Shown: piece by piece, positions 10,874 through 21,798 of the stretch
Position numbering within the stretch: position 1 is the first letter of the stretch
Layout: each line of letters starts with the position of its first letter
Origin: Massilia sp. WG5
Lineage (GTDB): Bacteria; Pseudomonadota; Gammaproteobacteria; Burkholderiales; Burkholderiaceae_D
Direction of reading: 5' to 3'
DNA length: 64,000 bases
Assembly: GCF_001412595.2 (NCBI RefSeq)
Contig: NZ_CP012640.2
Span: 2,976,001 to 3,040,000 of the forward strand
Made by a program: the position numbers and the translations under genes
Notes under the pieces: generated by a model
Databases searched by the model: none
What the model saw: the letters and a program-made list of their open reading frames with translations, nothing else
What the model was told of the DNA's origin: nothing

Positions 10874-11917
10874 TTAGTGTGTTGCTTGGGCGCGCACCAT
10901 GGACAGGGCGACGCGGATCGCCTCCTCCATGCTGCCGCAATCGGCGAGGCCCAGGCCCTGGGCGGCCAGGTCCAGCGCCGTGCCGTGGTCGACCGAAGTG
11001 CGGATCAGTGGCAGGCCCAGCGTGATGTTGACGCCGCGCCCGAAGGTGGCGTGCTTGAGCACCGGCAGGCCCTGGTCGTGGTACATGGCCAGCACCGCGT
11101 CGGCATCCTGCAGGTACTTCGGCTGGAACAGGGTATCGGCCGGATACGGGCCGCGGGCGTCGATGCCGCGTGCGCGCGCGGCCTCCAGCGCCGGCGTGAT
11201 CACGTCGATCTCCTCGCGCCCCAGGTAGCCGTTCTCGCCGGCGTGCGGATTCAGGCCGGTGACCAGGATCCGTGGCGCAGCGATGCCGAACTTGCCGCGC
11301 AAATCGGCGTGCAGGATGTCCAGCACCTGGTCCAGGGTCTCGCGCGTGAGCGCGGCCGGCACGTCTTTCAAGGGAAGGTGGGTGGTGGCCAGCGCCACCC
11401 GCAGGTAGGCTTGATCCTTACCCGGCGAGCCGGCCAGCATCATCACCACCTTCGGCGTGCCGGTCTTCTCGGCCAGGTATTCTGTATGGCCGGAAAAGGC
11501 GATGCCGGCGTCGTTGATGGTGCTCTTCTGCAGCGGCGCGGTGACGATCGCGTCGAACCAGCCCGCCTGCACGCCCTCGACGGCCAGGTCGAGCGTGGCC
11601 AGCACCGCGCGCCCGTTATTCGCGTCGAGCTGGCCCGGCACCACGTGGGCGTCGAGCGGCACGTCGATCACCGGGATCGTCGTCGGCCCGAAATGCGGCA
11701 CCCCGCTATGCCGCACCGCCATCGTGGACAGCGCCGACAGACGGATGGCCGGATCGATCAGGCTGGCCGTCAGCGAAAGGAAGGCGGCATCGCCGACCAG
11801 CACGCAGCGCACCTGCTCGCGCAGGGCCCAGGCGGCGCGGATCGCGATTTCCGGACCGATCCCGGCCGGCTCGCCGACCGTGACCGCCAGCGTGGGACGT
11901 GGGCCCGGGCTCGTCAT
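10874..11917 (-). CDS. pdxA: 4-hydroxythreonine-4-phosphate dehydrogenase
   Basis: NAD-dependent enzyme of pyridoxal-5-phosphate biosynthesis that oxidises and decarboxylates 4-phosphohydroxy-L-threonine before PdxJ acts. Its length of 347 residues is slightly above E. coli PdxA. The signature [10 protein letters not shown] occurs near the N-terminus, and metal-ligand histidines lie in [23 protein letters not shown] and [12 protein letters not shown]. It lies three bases after surA and seven before rsmA, so the three are surely cotranscribed. Confidence 0.97.
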   Translation of the reverse strand: MTSPGPRPTLAVTVGEPAGIGPEIAIRAAWALREQVRCVLVGDAAFLSLTASLIDPAIRLSALSTMAVRHSGVPHFGPTTIPVIDVPLDAHVVPGQLDANNGRAVLATLDLAVEGVQAGWFDAIVTAPLQKSTINDAGIAFSGHTEYLAEKTGTPKVVMMLAGSPGKDQAYLRVALATTHLPLKDVPAALTRETLDQVLDILHADLRGKFGIAAPRILVTGLNPHAGENGYLGREEIDVITPALEAARARGIDARGPYPADTLFQPKYLQDADAVLAMYHDQGLPVLKHATFGRGVNITLGLPLIRTSVDHGTALDLAAQGLGLADCGSMEEAIRVALSMVRAQATH

Positions 11918-11920
11918 GGC

Positions 11921-13342
11921 TTACTTGTCCTCTCGGAACTCGACGTAGGCGCGGTCGCGGATCTGGCGGGTCCAGTCTTCCAGCGCTTCCTGGCGCTTGC
12001 GTTCGGTCAGCACCTGGCGGGCCGTCGCGCGCTCCTTGTCCTTCGAGGTGTCCTGGCTCTTGCGCTCGACCACCTGGATGATGTGCATGCCGAACGGGGT
12101 CTTGACCGGGTCCGAGATCTGGCCCGGCTGCAGCGACTTCATCGCGCTCTCGAATTCGGCCGGGACGTCGCCGCTTTCGATCCAGCCCATGTCGCCGCCC
12201 TTCGAGGCGAAGCTGTCCTGCGAATTCTGGCGCGCCAGGTCTTCGAAGGTGGCCTGCTTGCTCTCGATCTTGGCCTTGAAGTCGAGCAGCTTCTTGCGGT
12301 CTTCTTCCTCGGTCTGGGTCGGGCTCAGCTTCAGCATGATGTGGCGGGCGTGGGTCTGCTGCACCGCGGCCTGCTCCTGCTGCTGTTGCTGGGCTTCCGG
12401 CTTGCGCTCGTTGGCCAGTTTCAGGATCAGGAAGCCGAAGTTGGTGCGCAGCACCGGCGTGACCTGGCCCGGCTTCAGCTTGCGCAGCTCGCTGGCGAAG
12501 GTCTGCGGCAGGCGGTCCGGATCGCGCCAGCCGATCGCGCCGCCCTGCAGGGCATCCGGGGCGTCCGAATAGGTGGCGGCCATCTTGGCGAAATCGGCGC
12601 CGGTGCGCAGCTGGCGCGCGACTTCTTCGGCGCGCGCCTTGCGCGCGGCGATCTGCTCGGGCGAAGCGTTTTCCGGGATGCGCACCAGGATCTGCGCGAT
12701 GTCCATCTCGACGCGGTCGGCGGCGGCGGCCTTCTCGGCGGCCAGGTAGGTGTCGATCTCCGCGTCCGACACCTGGATCTTGGCGTCGACTTCGTGGTCG
12801 ATCAGGCGCTGCATGACGATCTCGTTGCGGATCTGCTCGCGGAACTGGGCGAAGGTCATGCCCTCCTTCTCCATCTGGTTGCGCATCTCCTGCACGCTCA
12901 TCTTCTGGGATTCGGCGATGCGGCCGATGGCGCGGTCGAGCTCGAGATCCGAGACGCGGATGCCGTATTCCTTGCCGAGCTGGAGCTGGGCGCGTTCGGC
13001 GATCATGGCCTCGACCACCTGGCGGCGCAGGTCTTCCGGATCGGGCAATTGCGCATTCTGGGCGCGCAGGCGCGCGGTAATCTCGGCCACGCGGTTGTCG
13101 ACTTCGCGCCGGGTGATGACTTCATCGTTGACGATGACATACACGGAATCGATGACCTTGGCGCTGCTCGCCGCCGGCGGCAGAAAGCCCGTGCTCGGCT
13201 TCGCCGCGGCGGGCGCTGCGGCGGGGGCGGCCGGCTTTGCAGCCTGGGCCAGAACATCACCGGCTGCGATGGCGCACAGCAGCACTGCGGCCAGCTTGAC
13301 TTGATGCAAACGGGTAGTACGCATATTCAGGGAAGCACTCAT
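11921..13342 (-). CDS. surA: Periplasmic chaperone and peptidyl-prolyl isomerase SurA
   Basis: Chaperone that escorts beta-barrel proteins, including LptD, across the periplasm to BAM. The 473-residue protein has a signal peptide (cleavage after GDVLAQ), an Ala/Pro linker, a SurA N-terminal domain (VIVNDEVITRREVDNRV) and two parvulin domains; the first is around ARQLRTGADFAKMAATYSDA and the second around ATFEDLARQNSQDSFASKGG. A Gln-rich stretch (QQQQEQAAVQQ) joins the parvulin domains. The start could also be the ATG at 13324; neither has a strong ribosome-binding site. It lies 34 bases downstream of its main client gene, lptD. Confidence 0.96.
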   Translation of the reverse strand: MSASLNMRTTRLHQVKLAAVLLCAIAAGDVLAQAAKPAAPAAAPAAAKPSTGFLPPAASSAKVIDSVYVIVNDEVITRREVDNRVAEITARLRAQNAQLPDPEDLRRQVVEAMIAERAQLQLGKEYGIRVSDLELDRAIGRIAESQKMSVQEMRNQMEKEGMTFAQFREQIRNEIVMQRLIDHEVDAKIQVSDAEIDTYLAAEKAAAADRVEMDIAQILVRIPENASPEQIAARKARAEEVARQLRTGADFAKMAATYSDAPDALQGGAIGWRDPDRLPQTFASELRKLKPGQVTPVLRTNFGFLILKLANERKPEAQQQQQEQAAVQQTHARHIMLKLSPTQTEEEDRKKLLDFKAKIESKQATFEDLARQNSQDSFASKGGDMGWIESGDVPAEFESAMKSLQPGQISDPVKTPFGMHIIQVVERKSQDTSKDKERATARQVLTERKRQEALEDWTRQIRDRAYVEFREDK

Positions 13343-13376
13343 TTCAGGGGTTTCTAGTTGTCCAAGGCCCGGTCGC

Positions 13377-15656
13377 TCAAGGGCGGCCGATGTTGGTATT
13401 CAGCCGGGTGTAGCCCGGGATGCTCTTGTTAAAGGATTCCAGCGGATTGCCGAAGCCAAGGCGCGACAGGCCATTGAGCTCGAGCTGGAAGAAGATCGGC
13501 GTCGAGGTCGTCTGCAGCGCGGTCACGAAGCGCTGCGCGCCCAGCCGGAACACCCAGCAGTCCGCCTTGTACTCGAGCCCGATGAGGCTCTCGAGCAGCT
13601 TGCGGTCGCGCGTCGAGTAGCTGACCCGTCCCACGCCATACCAGCGCCGCGACAGCGGCCACTGGCCCGACATGTCGACGTTCCGGAAACCGCTGGCAAC
13701 GCCCAGGGTGTCACGCTGGAAACGGTACTCGAGGTTCAGCACCTTCATCGGCGCCGGATTCCATTGCACACCATAGTTCTGGCTGTACAGGCTGCGGCTC
13801 TGCGCATCGTATTGTACGCCGCTGTCGAAGCTCCAGGACTCGGAAATGCGGCCGGAGGCGGCCAGCAGGGCGTCCGAGCGGGTCACGTTCAGGGTCTCTG
13901 CATTGTTCAGGCGCACGCGCGGGTCGCTGAAGTAGTAGCGGCTGCCCACCACCATGCGCAGGCGCTCCACCCCGCTCGACTCGATGAAGCGCGACACCAC
14001 CGCCGCCGTCAGCTGGTTGGCGTCCGAGACCTTGTCGGCGCCGACGAAGCGGTTTTCCGTGAACAGCTGGGCGTAGTTGAAACCGGCCACCGCGGTGTCG
14101 AAGTTCGGCACCGCGCTCTGGTCCCGGAATGGCGTGCGCACGTAGAACAGGCGCGGCTCCATGGTCTGGGTCGAGCCTTCGCCGAACAGCGAGGTCGGGC
14201 GCTCGAAGATCAGGCCGGTGTCCAGCGAGGCCGTCGGCAGCACGCGCGAAATATTGTTGCGCGGGTCCTTGGTGGCCGGATCGACATTGTTCTCGAGGGC
14301 GTACTGGGTCGCGTGCAGGGTCAGCTTGGGCGTGACGAACCAGCCCGGGCGCACCACGGGATAGCTGACCTGGGTCACCAGGTTGGCGCGGTTGCCCTGC
14401 ACCAGGGTGCCGTCCGGATGCGAGAAGCGCACCAGTTCGGCGTCCGCCGACCAGTCGAAGCCGCCCAGCACATCGAAGCGGCCGGCATGGAAATTAATCT
14501 GCGGCAGGCGGTCATACGGACGCGGCACCGTCAGCGCCGCCGCGTTCGGATTGTTCGGGTCGCGCGAGGCCGGATCCTGCAGCACCTGGTAGCTCTGGGC
14601 GCGCACGTTCAGGCTCCAGTAATGGCCCGAGTAATCGGTGCGCAGCTCGCGCAGCAGCTGGCGCTCGGCGCTGGCGGCCACCGTGCGCGAAAAGTCGGAC
14701 GGGTATTCGTCGTCGGACGCGGCGTGCGCGTTCCAGCCGAAGGACCAGCCCGGCGCCAGCACCTGGTTGTGCAGGGTGTCGACCCACCAGCGGTCGCGGT
14801 GCGCGACGCGGTCGTTCGGCAGCATCTCGATGTGGGTCTCGCCGCTGTACGGGCCGCGCGAGGTCTCGCCCAGGTAGCGTCCGGTGGCGCCCATCTGCAG
14901 GCCGCGGTTGAAGATATAGCGCGGGTACAGCGTCAGGTCGCGGTTCGGCGCGATGTTGACGTAGTACGGCACCATGATCTCGGCCGCGCCCTTGGAGCCG
15001 GTGCCGATCGAGGGAGGCAGCCAGCCCGAGCGGCGCGCGCCGGACAGCGAGAACGACAGCGCCGGGGTGCCGAGGATGGGCACGTCCTTGAAATAAATGA
15101 TGGTCTTGCCGGCGGTGCCGACGTCGCGGCCGCTGTCCAGGTTCAGGGTGCTGGACTTCAGGTACCAGTCCGGATCCGGGCCCTCGCAGGTGCTGTAGGT
15201 GCCGTCGACCACCACGGCCTGGTTTTCCCCCAGGAAATCGATGCGTGCAGCCTTGCCCTGGGCGTTATTCGTCTGTAAATGGTAGGTCGGGTTCAGCACC
15301 CAGCCCTTGCCGGTTTCCAGGTTCAGCTGCAGCGCGTCGCCCTTGTAGCGGTCGCCGAAGCGCCACATCGAGATGTGGCCCTGGGCTGTCACCTCGTCTT
15401 CCACCTGCCGGAAGCAGGCGGTGTCCGCGGTGATGCCGGTGGCGCCGCGCGTGACTTCGACGTTGCGATACATGTTCAGCTCGCGGTCGGGACGACCGGT
15501 GAACTCCTCGGCGCGCATGGTCGTCGGCTGGTCGTCGTCGCCGCGCGAAGCCGCCGGCGCAGTCTGCGCATACAGCGGTCCCGTGGCCACGGCGACAAGG
15601 GCGGACAAGGCAGCGGCGCGCCGCGGCGGGAATGGGAGGGCCGTAATCCAGCTCAT
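13377..15656 (-). CDS. lptD: LPS-assembly protein LptD
   Basis: Outer-membrane beta-barrel of the Lpt machine, which with LptE inserts lipopolysaccharide into the outer leaflet. From the ATG at 15656 (MSWITALPF) the protein has 759 residues with a signal peptide ending near GPLYAQ. The OstA-like periplasmic jellyroll follows (MRAEEFTGRPDRELNMYRNV) and the rest is the barrel, with motifs such as GWLPPSIGTGSKGAAEIMVP and NYAQLFTENRFVGADKVSDA. The open frame extends 28 codons further upstream, but the chosen start gives a normal signal peptide. Divergent from amgK, as in Pseudomonas. Confidence 0.96.
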   Translation of the reverse strand: MSWITALPFPPRRAAALSALVAVATGPLYAQTAPAASRGDDDQPTTMRAEEFTGRPDRELNMYRNVEVTRGATGITADTACFRQVEDEVTAQGHISMWRFGDRYKGDALQLNLETGKGWVLNPTYHLQTNNAQGKAARIDFLGENQAVVVDGTYSTCEGPDPDWYLKSSTLNLDSGRDVGTAGKTIIYFKDVPILGTPALSFSLSGARRSGWLPPSIGTGSKGAAEIMVPYYVNIAPNRDLTLYPRYIFNRGLQMGATGRYLGETSRGPYSGETHIEMLPNDRVAHRDRWWVDTLHNQVLAPGWSFGWNAHAASDDEYPSDFSRTVAASAERQLLRELRTDYSGHYWSLNVRAQSYQVLQDPASRDPNNPNAAALTVPRPYDRLPQINFHAGRFDVLGGFDWSADAELVRFSHPDGTLVQGNRANLVTQVSYPVVRPGWFVTPKLTLHATQYALENNVDPATKDPRNNISRVLPTASLDTGLIFERPTSLFGEGSTQTMEPRLFYVRTPFRDQSAVPNFDTAVAGFNYAQLFTENRFVGADKVSDANQLTAAVVSRFIESSGVERLRMVVGSRYYFSDPRVRLNNAETLNVTRSDALLAASGRISESWSFDSGVQYDAQSRSLYSQNYGVQWNPAPMKVLNLEYRFQRDTLGVASGFRNVDMSGQWPLSRRWYGVGRVSYSTRDRKLLESLIGLEYKADCWVFRLGAQRFVTALQTTSTPIFFQLELNGLSRLGFGNPLESFNKSIPGYTRLNTNIGRP

Positions 15657-15751
15657 GAAAGATCGCGTTGCACCATAGAGGGCGATTTTTTGGATTGAAT
15701 CCCTTATTATATGGGAATTCCTATCACCAACCGGATTCACCGGGACGCTTC

Positions 15752-16810
15752 ATGTCTTCTCTGTCTCAACACTCTCCCACACCCGCCGACAAGGACGCCC
15801 GGCTGGCCCAGCTGACCGCATGGCTGGGCACCCTGGACCTGGTCGACGTCGGGAGCCTGCGCCCTGCTTCGGCCGATGCCAGCTTCCGCCGCTACTTCCG
15901 GCTGGATGTTGTGCCGGCGCTACGCGCCAAGCTGGGCGACACCCTGGTCGCCATGGATGCCCCGCCCGAGCGCGAGAACGTGCCGGCCTTCATCCACGTC
16001 GACGGCCTGCTGTTCGATGCCGGCGTGACCGTGCCCGCCATCGTCGCCCGCAAGGTCGAAGACGGCTTCCTGCTGCTGTCCGACCTCGGCACCACGACCT
16101 ACCTGCAGCGCCTGGATGTCGACAACGCGGCCTTCATGTACTCGGACGCGATCGACGCCCTGCTCAAGTTCCAGCTCGCCAGCCAGCCCGGCGTGCTGCC
16201 GGAATTCGACCGCGCCTTCGTGCTGCGCGAGATGAGCCTGTTCCCGGAATGGTTCATCGGCCGCCACCTGGGCATCGAGATGACCGACATCCAGAAGGCC
16301 CAGCTCGATAAAGTGTTCGAGGCGATCACCGCCAACGTGCTGTCCCAGCAGCAGGTGTTCATGCACCGCGATTTCCACTCCCGTAACCTGATGTTCCTCG
16401 ACCAGGGCAACCCGGGCGTGCTGGACTTCCAGGACGCCGTGTTCGGCCCCATCACCTACGACCTGGGCTCGCTGATGCGCGACGCCTATATCCAGTGGGA
16501 CGAGGAATTCGTGCTCGACTGGGTAGTGCGCTACTGGCAAAGCGCGAAGCAGGTCGGGCTGCCGGTCAATCCGGACATCGACGCCTTCTACCGCGACTTC
16601 GAATACATGGCCCTGCAGCGCCACCTGAAGATCCTCGGCATCTTCTGCCGCCTGAACTACCGCGACGGCAAGCCGCACTACCTGGGCGACCTGCCGACCG
16701 TGATGGACTACGTGCGCAAGACCGCCAACCGCTATACCGAACTCAAACCGCTGCTGCGCCTCCTCGATTCCTTCGAGGACAAGGCGCCGCAAGTCGGCTA
16801 CACCTTCTGA
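15752..16810 (+). CDS. amgK: N-acetylmuramate/N-acetylglucosamine anomeric kinase
   Basis: Cytoplasmic kinase of peptidoglycan recycling that phosphorylates MurNAc (and GlcNAc) at the anomeric position. The 352-residue protein has the aminoglycoside-phosphotransferase fold: ATP-binding N-lobe around SFRRYFRL, catalytic loop HRDFHSRNLMFL, and metal-binding VLDFQDAVFGP. The identity as AmgK rather than a generic phosphotransferase rests on being followed 16 bases later by murU and divergent from lptD. With MurU it forms the shortcut that bypasses de novo UDP-MurNAc synthesis and gives intrinsic fosfomycin tolerance in Pseudomonas. Confidence 0.93.
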   Translation: MSSLSQHSPTPADKDARLAQLTAWLGTLDLVDVGSLRPASADASFRRYFRLDVVPALRAKLGDTLVAMDAPPERENVPAFIHVDGLLFDAGVTVPAIVARKVEDGFLLLSDLGTTTYLQRLDVDNAAFMYSDAIDALLKFQLASQPGVLPEFDRAFVLREMSLFPEWFIGRHLGIEMTDIQKAQLDKVFEAITANVLSQQQVFMHRDFHSRNLMFLDQGNPGVLDFQDAVFGPITYDLGSLMRDAYIQWDEEFVLDWVVRYWQSAKQVGLPVNPDIDAFYRDFEYMALQRHLKILGIFCRLNYRDGKPHYLGDLPTVMDYVRKTANRYTELKPLLRLLDSFEDKAPQVGYTF

Positions 16811-16826
16811 TTCCCGGACCGAACGC

Positions 16827-17545
16827 ATGAAAGCCATGATCTTCGCCGCCGGCCGCGGCGAGCGGATGCGTCCGCTGACGGACAGCTGCCCGAAACCCCT
16901 GCTGAAGGTGCGCGGCCGCCCGCTCATCACCTACCACGTGGTCAATTTGGTCCGCGCCGGCATCAGGGACATCGTCATCAACCACTCCCACCTCGGCCAC
17001 ATGATCGAGGAGGAGCTCGGTGACGGCAGCCGCTACGGCGCACGCATCGTGTACTCCCACGAGCCGACGCCGCTGGAAACCGCCGGCGGCATCGCCAACG
17101 CCCTGCACCTGCTGGGCGACGAACCCTTCCTGGCCGTGTCGGGCGACATTTACGCACCCTACTTCGACTTCGAACAGGCGCTGGACGCGCTGCCGGACCT
17201 CGATGCCGTCGGCCAGCCGATCCCCCCGGAGAAACGCGATATCGCCTGGCTGTACCTGACGCCGAACCCCTGGCACAACCCGGAGGGCGACTTCGGCCTG
17301 ACCATGTACACGCTGTCGAACGAAGGTTCGCCCAAGTGGAACTTCGCCGGCATCGGCGTCTACCGTCCTGAAATGTTCGACGGCATCAAGGCCGGCGAGT
17401 TCCTGAAATTCGGCCCGCTCATGCGCAAGTTCATCGATGAGAAACGGGTCGGCGGGGAGATCTACGATGGCGAATGGGTCAACGTCGGCACCATGCGCCA
17501 GCTGGAAGAACTCAACGCCCCCTACACCGCAAGAGCGAAGAAACC

Positions 17546-17549
<4 letters not shown>
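16827..17549 (+). CDS. murU: N-acetylmuramate alpha-1-phosphate uridylyltransferase
   Basis: Nucleotidyltransferase that makes UDP-MurNAc from MurNAc-1-phosphate, the second step of the AmgK-MurU recycling route. The 240-residue protein opens with the sugar-nucleotidyltransferase signature AAGRGERMRPLTDSCPKPLL and has the substrate-loop ETAGGIANAL and the metal-binding VSGDIYAPYFDF. It is 16 bases downstream of amgK; its stop overlaps the start of pepP in an ATGA, indicating translational coupling. Confidence 0.94.
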
Positions 17550-18876
<1,327 letters not shown>

Positions 18877-18880
<4 letters not shown>

Positions 18881-20040
18881 GCGATATCGAGACGACTGGC
18901 GAATCGATCGACGCCGACGTCGCCATCTGCGGCGCCGGCCCGGTCGGCATGGCGCTGGCGGCCCTGCTGGCGCGGCGCGGCGTAGCGGGCAATCGCATCG
19001 TCCTCATCGACGGCAAGTCGCTGGGCCAGGCGATCTCGGATCCGCGCTCGATCGCGCTGGCCTGGGGCAGCCGCCTGCTGCTGGAAGAGGTGGGAGCGTG
19101 GCCGCTGCCTGCGACTGCCATCCACCAGATCCACGTCTCGCGCCGCGGCCACCTGGGCCGCAGCCTGATGGACCGCGACGAGCACGATCTCGACGCCTTG
19201 GGCTATGTGGCGCGCTACGGCGACGTGGTCGACGCCCTCGCGCGCGTCTGCGAGCGCGCCGGCGTGCAGGTGCTGCGTCCGCTGCGCGTGAGCGGCATCG
19301 ACGAGCACGCGGATGGCGTGCAGCTGCGGCTGGACGACGGCCGCACGCTGCAGGCGAAGGTGGCGGTGCAGGCCGAAGGCGGCGTGTTCGGCGAACAGAC
19401 GGACAAGACCACTACCCGCGACTACGGCCAGACCGCCGTGATCGCGCGCGTTGCGGCCGACGCACCGATCGCGCACCGCGCCTTCGAGCGCTTTACGGAC
19501 GAGGGCCCGCTGGCCCTGCTGCCGCAGGATGGCGCGGATGGCCACCAGTACGCGCTGGTCTGGTGCGTGCGCCCCGAGCGCGCCCAGCACCTGCTGGACC
19601 TGGGCGAGAGTGAATTCCTGCGCGAGCTGGGCGAGGCTTTCGGCGAGCGCCTCGGCCGCTTTACGCGCACCTCGGCGCGCGTGGCCTTCCCGCTCGGCCT
19701 GAACGCCGACCCGCGCGCCACCGCCCGCACGGTCGCCATCGGCAATGCGGCCCAGACCCTGCACCCGGTGGCCGGCCAGGGCCTGAACCTGGGCCTGCGC
19801 GACGCCGCCGTGCTGGCGCGCCTGCTCGCGCGCGAGATGGCGCCGGCCGCGCTGGAGCGTTTCAGGAGCGAGCGCGAAGGCGACCGCGGCATGGTGATCC
19901 GCGCCACCGATACGATGGCGCGCGCGTTTGCCGGCAAGGGGCCGCAGCAAGCGCTGTTCGGACTGGGACTGGCAGCCCTGGACACGCTGAAACCGGCGCG
20001 CACGCTGCTGGCCGAGCTGATGATGTTCGGCCGGCGCTGA
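18877..20040 (+). CDS. UbiH/VisC-family FAD-dependent ubiquinone hydroxylase
   Basis: Flavoprotein monooxygenase of 387 residues that hydroxylates the aromatic ring in ubiquinone biosynthesis. The FAD Rossmann motif is ICGAGPVGMALAALLARRG near the N-terminus; the second FAD motif is AIGNAAQTLHPVAGQGLNLG, characteristic of UbiH/UbiF/UbiI/UbiM. The exact ring position cannot be set from sequence alone; the location directly after pepP (ATGA overlap) favours the UbiH-type role. It ends the amgK-murU-pepP run and is convergent with the LysR gene, with eight bases between the stops. Confidence 0.9.
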
Positions 20041-20048
20041 GGACCTCG

Positions 20049-20963
20049 TTAGACGCCCTGGCTGCCTGGCTGCCTGGCTGATTCAGAGCGGATCAACTCG
20101 ACCAGCTCCTGCGCATAGGCCGGCAGCCTTTCCAGTTCCTGCACCAGCACGCTGCGTTCGCGCACCGCCCACAAATCCGTCAGCTCCACCAGCGCCAGCC
20201 GCATGCTGCGGCTGTGGCGCAGCGCCGCCGACTGCGGCAGGATGCCGATCCCGACGTCCGCTTCCACCATCCGGCACATCGCATCGAAGCCGCGCACCTG
20301 GATCCGCAGCTGCAGGCGGTGGCCGCTGTCGACCACGACCTTGTTCAGGAAATGCTGCAGGGTGCTGCCCTCGTGCAGGCCGATGTGCGGATAGTCCAGG
20401 GTCTCGGCAAAACTGATGCTGCCCGCCCTGGCCAGCGGATGATCGACGGCGGTGGCCAGCACCAGCCGGTCGGTCGAGAAGTTGATGATCTCCAGGCCCT
20501 GGCCCTGCACCGGCCCGGCCGCGATGCCGATATCGGCCGTGCCTTCCTGCACGCCGCGCACGATGTCGTGGTTGAGCCGCTCTTCCAGCGCCACGTTCAC
20601 GTGCGGGTGGGACGCCAGGAACAGGCCCAGCACCTGCGGCATGAATTCGGTGACGGCGGTGGTGTTCGCGAAGATGCGGATATGGCCCTTGATGCCATTG
20701 TTGTACTGCTGCATCTCGCTCTTCAGGCGCTCGACCTGCTGCATGAACTGCTGGGCATGCGCCAGCAGGGTCTCGCCGGCCGGCGACAGCAGCACGCCCT
20801 TGTTCTCGCGGTACAGCAGGCGCATGCCGAAGCGCGACTCCAGTTCCTTCATCCGGTTGCTGGCGGCCGCCAGCGACAGGTGCATGCGCTCGGCGGCGCG
20901 GGTCAGGCTCTTCGTTTCCGCAACCAGGATGAAGAGGCGCAGGTCGGTCAGGTCAAACAGCAT
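20049..20963 (-). CDS. LysR-family transcriptional regulator
   Basis: A 304-residue regulator. The N-terminal winged HTH (DLRLFILVAETKSLTRAAER, then MHLSLAAASNRMKELESRFG) is followed by the usual LysR effector domain (HIRIFANTTAVTEFMPQVL; VGIGILPQSA). The effector is not predictable. The gene ends in a short Gln/Pro/Gly tail, encoded by a small direct repeat (CTGGCTGC). Upstream and divergent is an orphan pilin gene, 107 bases away; LysR proteins often control a divergent neighbour, but nothing in the pilin suggests a metabolite-regulated gene, so the target is open. Confidence 0.93.
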   Translation of the reverse strand: MLFDLTDLRLFILVAETKSLTRAAERMHLSLAAASNRMKELESRFGMRLLYRENKGVLLSPAGETLLAHAQQFMQQVERLKSEMQQYNNGIKGHIRIFANTTAVTEFMPQVLGLFLASHPHVNVALEERLNHDIVRGVQEGTADIGIAAGPVQGQGLEIINFSTDRLVLATAVDHPLARAGSISFAETLDYPHIGLHEGSTLQHFLNKVVVDSGHRLQLRIQVRGFDAMCRMVEADVGIGILPQSAALRHSRSMRLALVELTDLWAVRERSVLVQELERLPAYAQELVELIRSESARQPGSQGV

Positions 20964-21070
20964 GGGGGATTCCTTGTCTCATGCAGGGATTCTAGCCCAG
21001 CCAGGCGCGCGCCTGCCAATTCGATAGTTGCATAAAATGCATCAACATGAAGGCAGATAGGAGCGAGGTC

Positions 21071-21490
21071 ATGCACATGCCGACACGCCAGCGCGGTTTC
21101 ACGCTGCTGGAGACCACCGCCGTGATCGCGATCGTCGGCACGCTGTCGGCCGTCGCCTTGCCGCGGTATGCCGACCTGATGCGCAGCGCGCGCGTCGCCA
21201 AGATGGAGCTCGCGCGCGACGCCGTGAGCAAGTCGGCGCAGCTGTATCACATGAAGTGGATGCTGGCCGGCTCGCCGGCGGCGCCGACCGTGCTCGACCA
21301 GGTGCAGATGAACGGGGCCGGCTATCCGACCGCGGCCGGGATCCTCGTCGCCGCGGGGATTTCGGAGAGCTACGATACGCGCGTGGCGGGAGTGATTGCC
21401 GTGGATGCGCGGCATCCGGGGTGCAGCCTGACGTATGTGGGCGAGATGGGAACCAGTGTCATCAACTATGCTGATGATGCGAACTGCTGA
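21071..21490 (+). CDS. Type IV pilin-like protein, orphan
   Basis: A 139-residue prepilin. The ATG at 21071 is chosen because AGGAG lies ten bases upstream; an ATG at 21047 in the same frame has none. A short leader MHMPTRQRG is followed by the prepilin-peptidase site G|FTLLETTAVIAIVG, with Glu5 of the mature protein conserved and an ideal hydrophobic N-terminal helix. Two cysteines near the end (HPGCSLTY and DANC) would close the C-terminal disulfide loop of type IV pilins. No assembly genes (pilB, pilC, pilD) are in the window, so it must use machinery encoded elsewhere. Confidence 0.88.
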   Translation: MHMPTRQRGFTLLETTAVIAIVGTLSAVALPRYADLMRSARVAKMELARDAVSKSAQLYHMKWMLAGSPAAPTVLDQVQMNGAGYPTAAGILVAAGISESYDTRVAGVIAVDARHPGCSLTYVGEMGTSVINYADDANC

Positions 21491-21747
21491 GTTGCGATCG
21501 ATAGCAGTTACCCGGGCGGCCGCTCAGCTAAACACTTTAATCAGGCCAACAACAAGCGCCCGAAGCGGACCTTGTCGAGCGCTGACACGAGGTAGCCGCC
21601 AATCCCGCTACGACCCAAAGTGTTTCTACCAAATTAACCTCAGAGCAATAATAGTTGCGATTTATGCTGTCGAAAAAATTTACATAATGCACTTTTGAAT
21701 GACATAGAGAAATAATAAGTTCATGATTTGCAAGTGTAATTTACCCT
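21491..21747. other. AT-rich intergenic region upstream of the PEP-CTERM gene
   Basis: This stretch is visibly richer in A and T than the flanking genes, particularly from about 21640 (AATAATAGTTGCG, AAAAAATTTACATAATG). No open frame with a ribosome-binding site is present on either strand. It ends in the sigma-54 promoter listed next, so it is the place where an enhancer-binding protein would act. Confidence 0.5.
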
Positions 21748-21763
21748 TGGCATGATTTCTGCT
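21748..21763 (+). promoter_or_regulatory. Sigma-54 (RpoN) promoter
   Basis: The 16 bases TGGCATGATTTCTGCT match every defined position of the sigma-54 consensus TGGCAYRNNNNYTGCW. GG (21749-21750) and GC (21761-21762) have the obligatory 10-base spacing. Transcription would start about 25 bases before the PEP-CTERM gene at 21799, leaving room for its GGAG ribosome-binding site. In Zoogloea and other exosortase-bearing beta-proteobacteria PEP-CTERM genes are known to depend on RpoN and the PrsK/PrsR two-component system, which fits this placement. Confidence 0.8.
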
Positions 21764-21798
21764 CTTAACTGCCATGTCAATATTACCTTGGAGTATTC

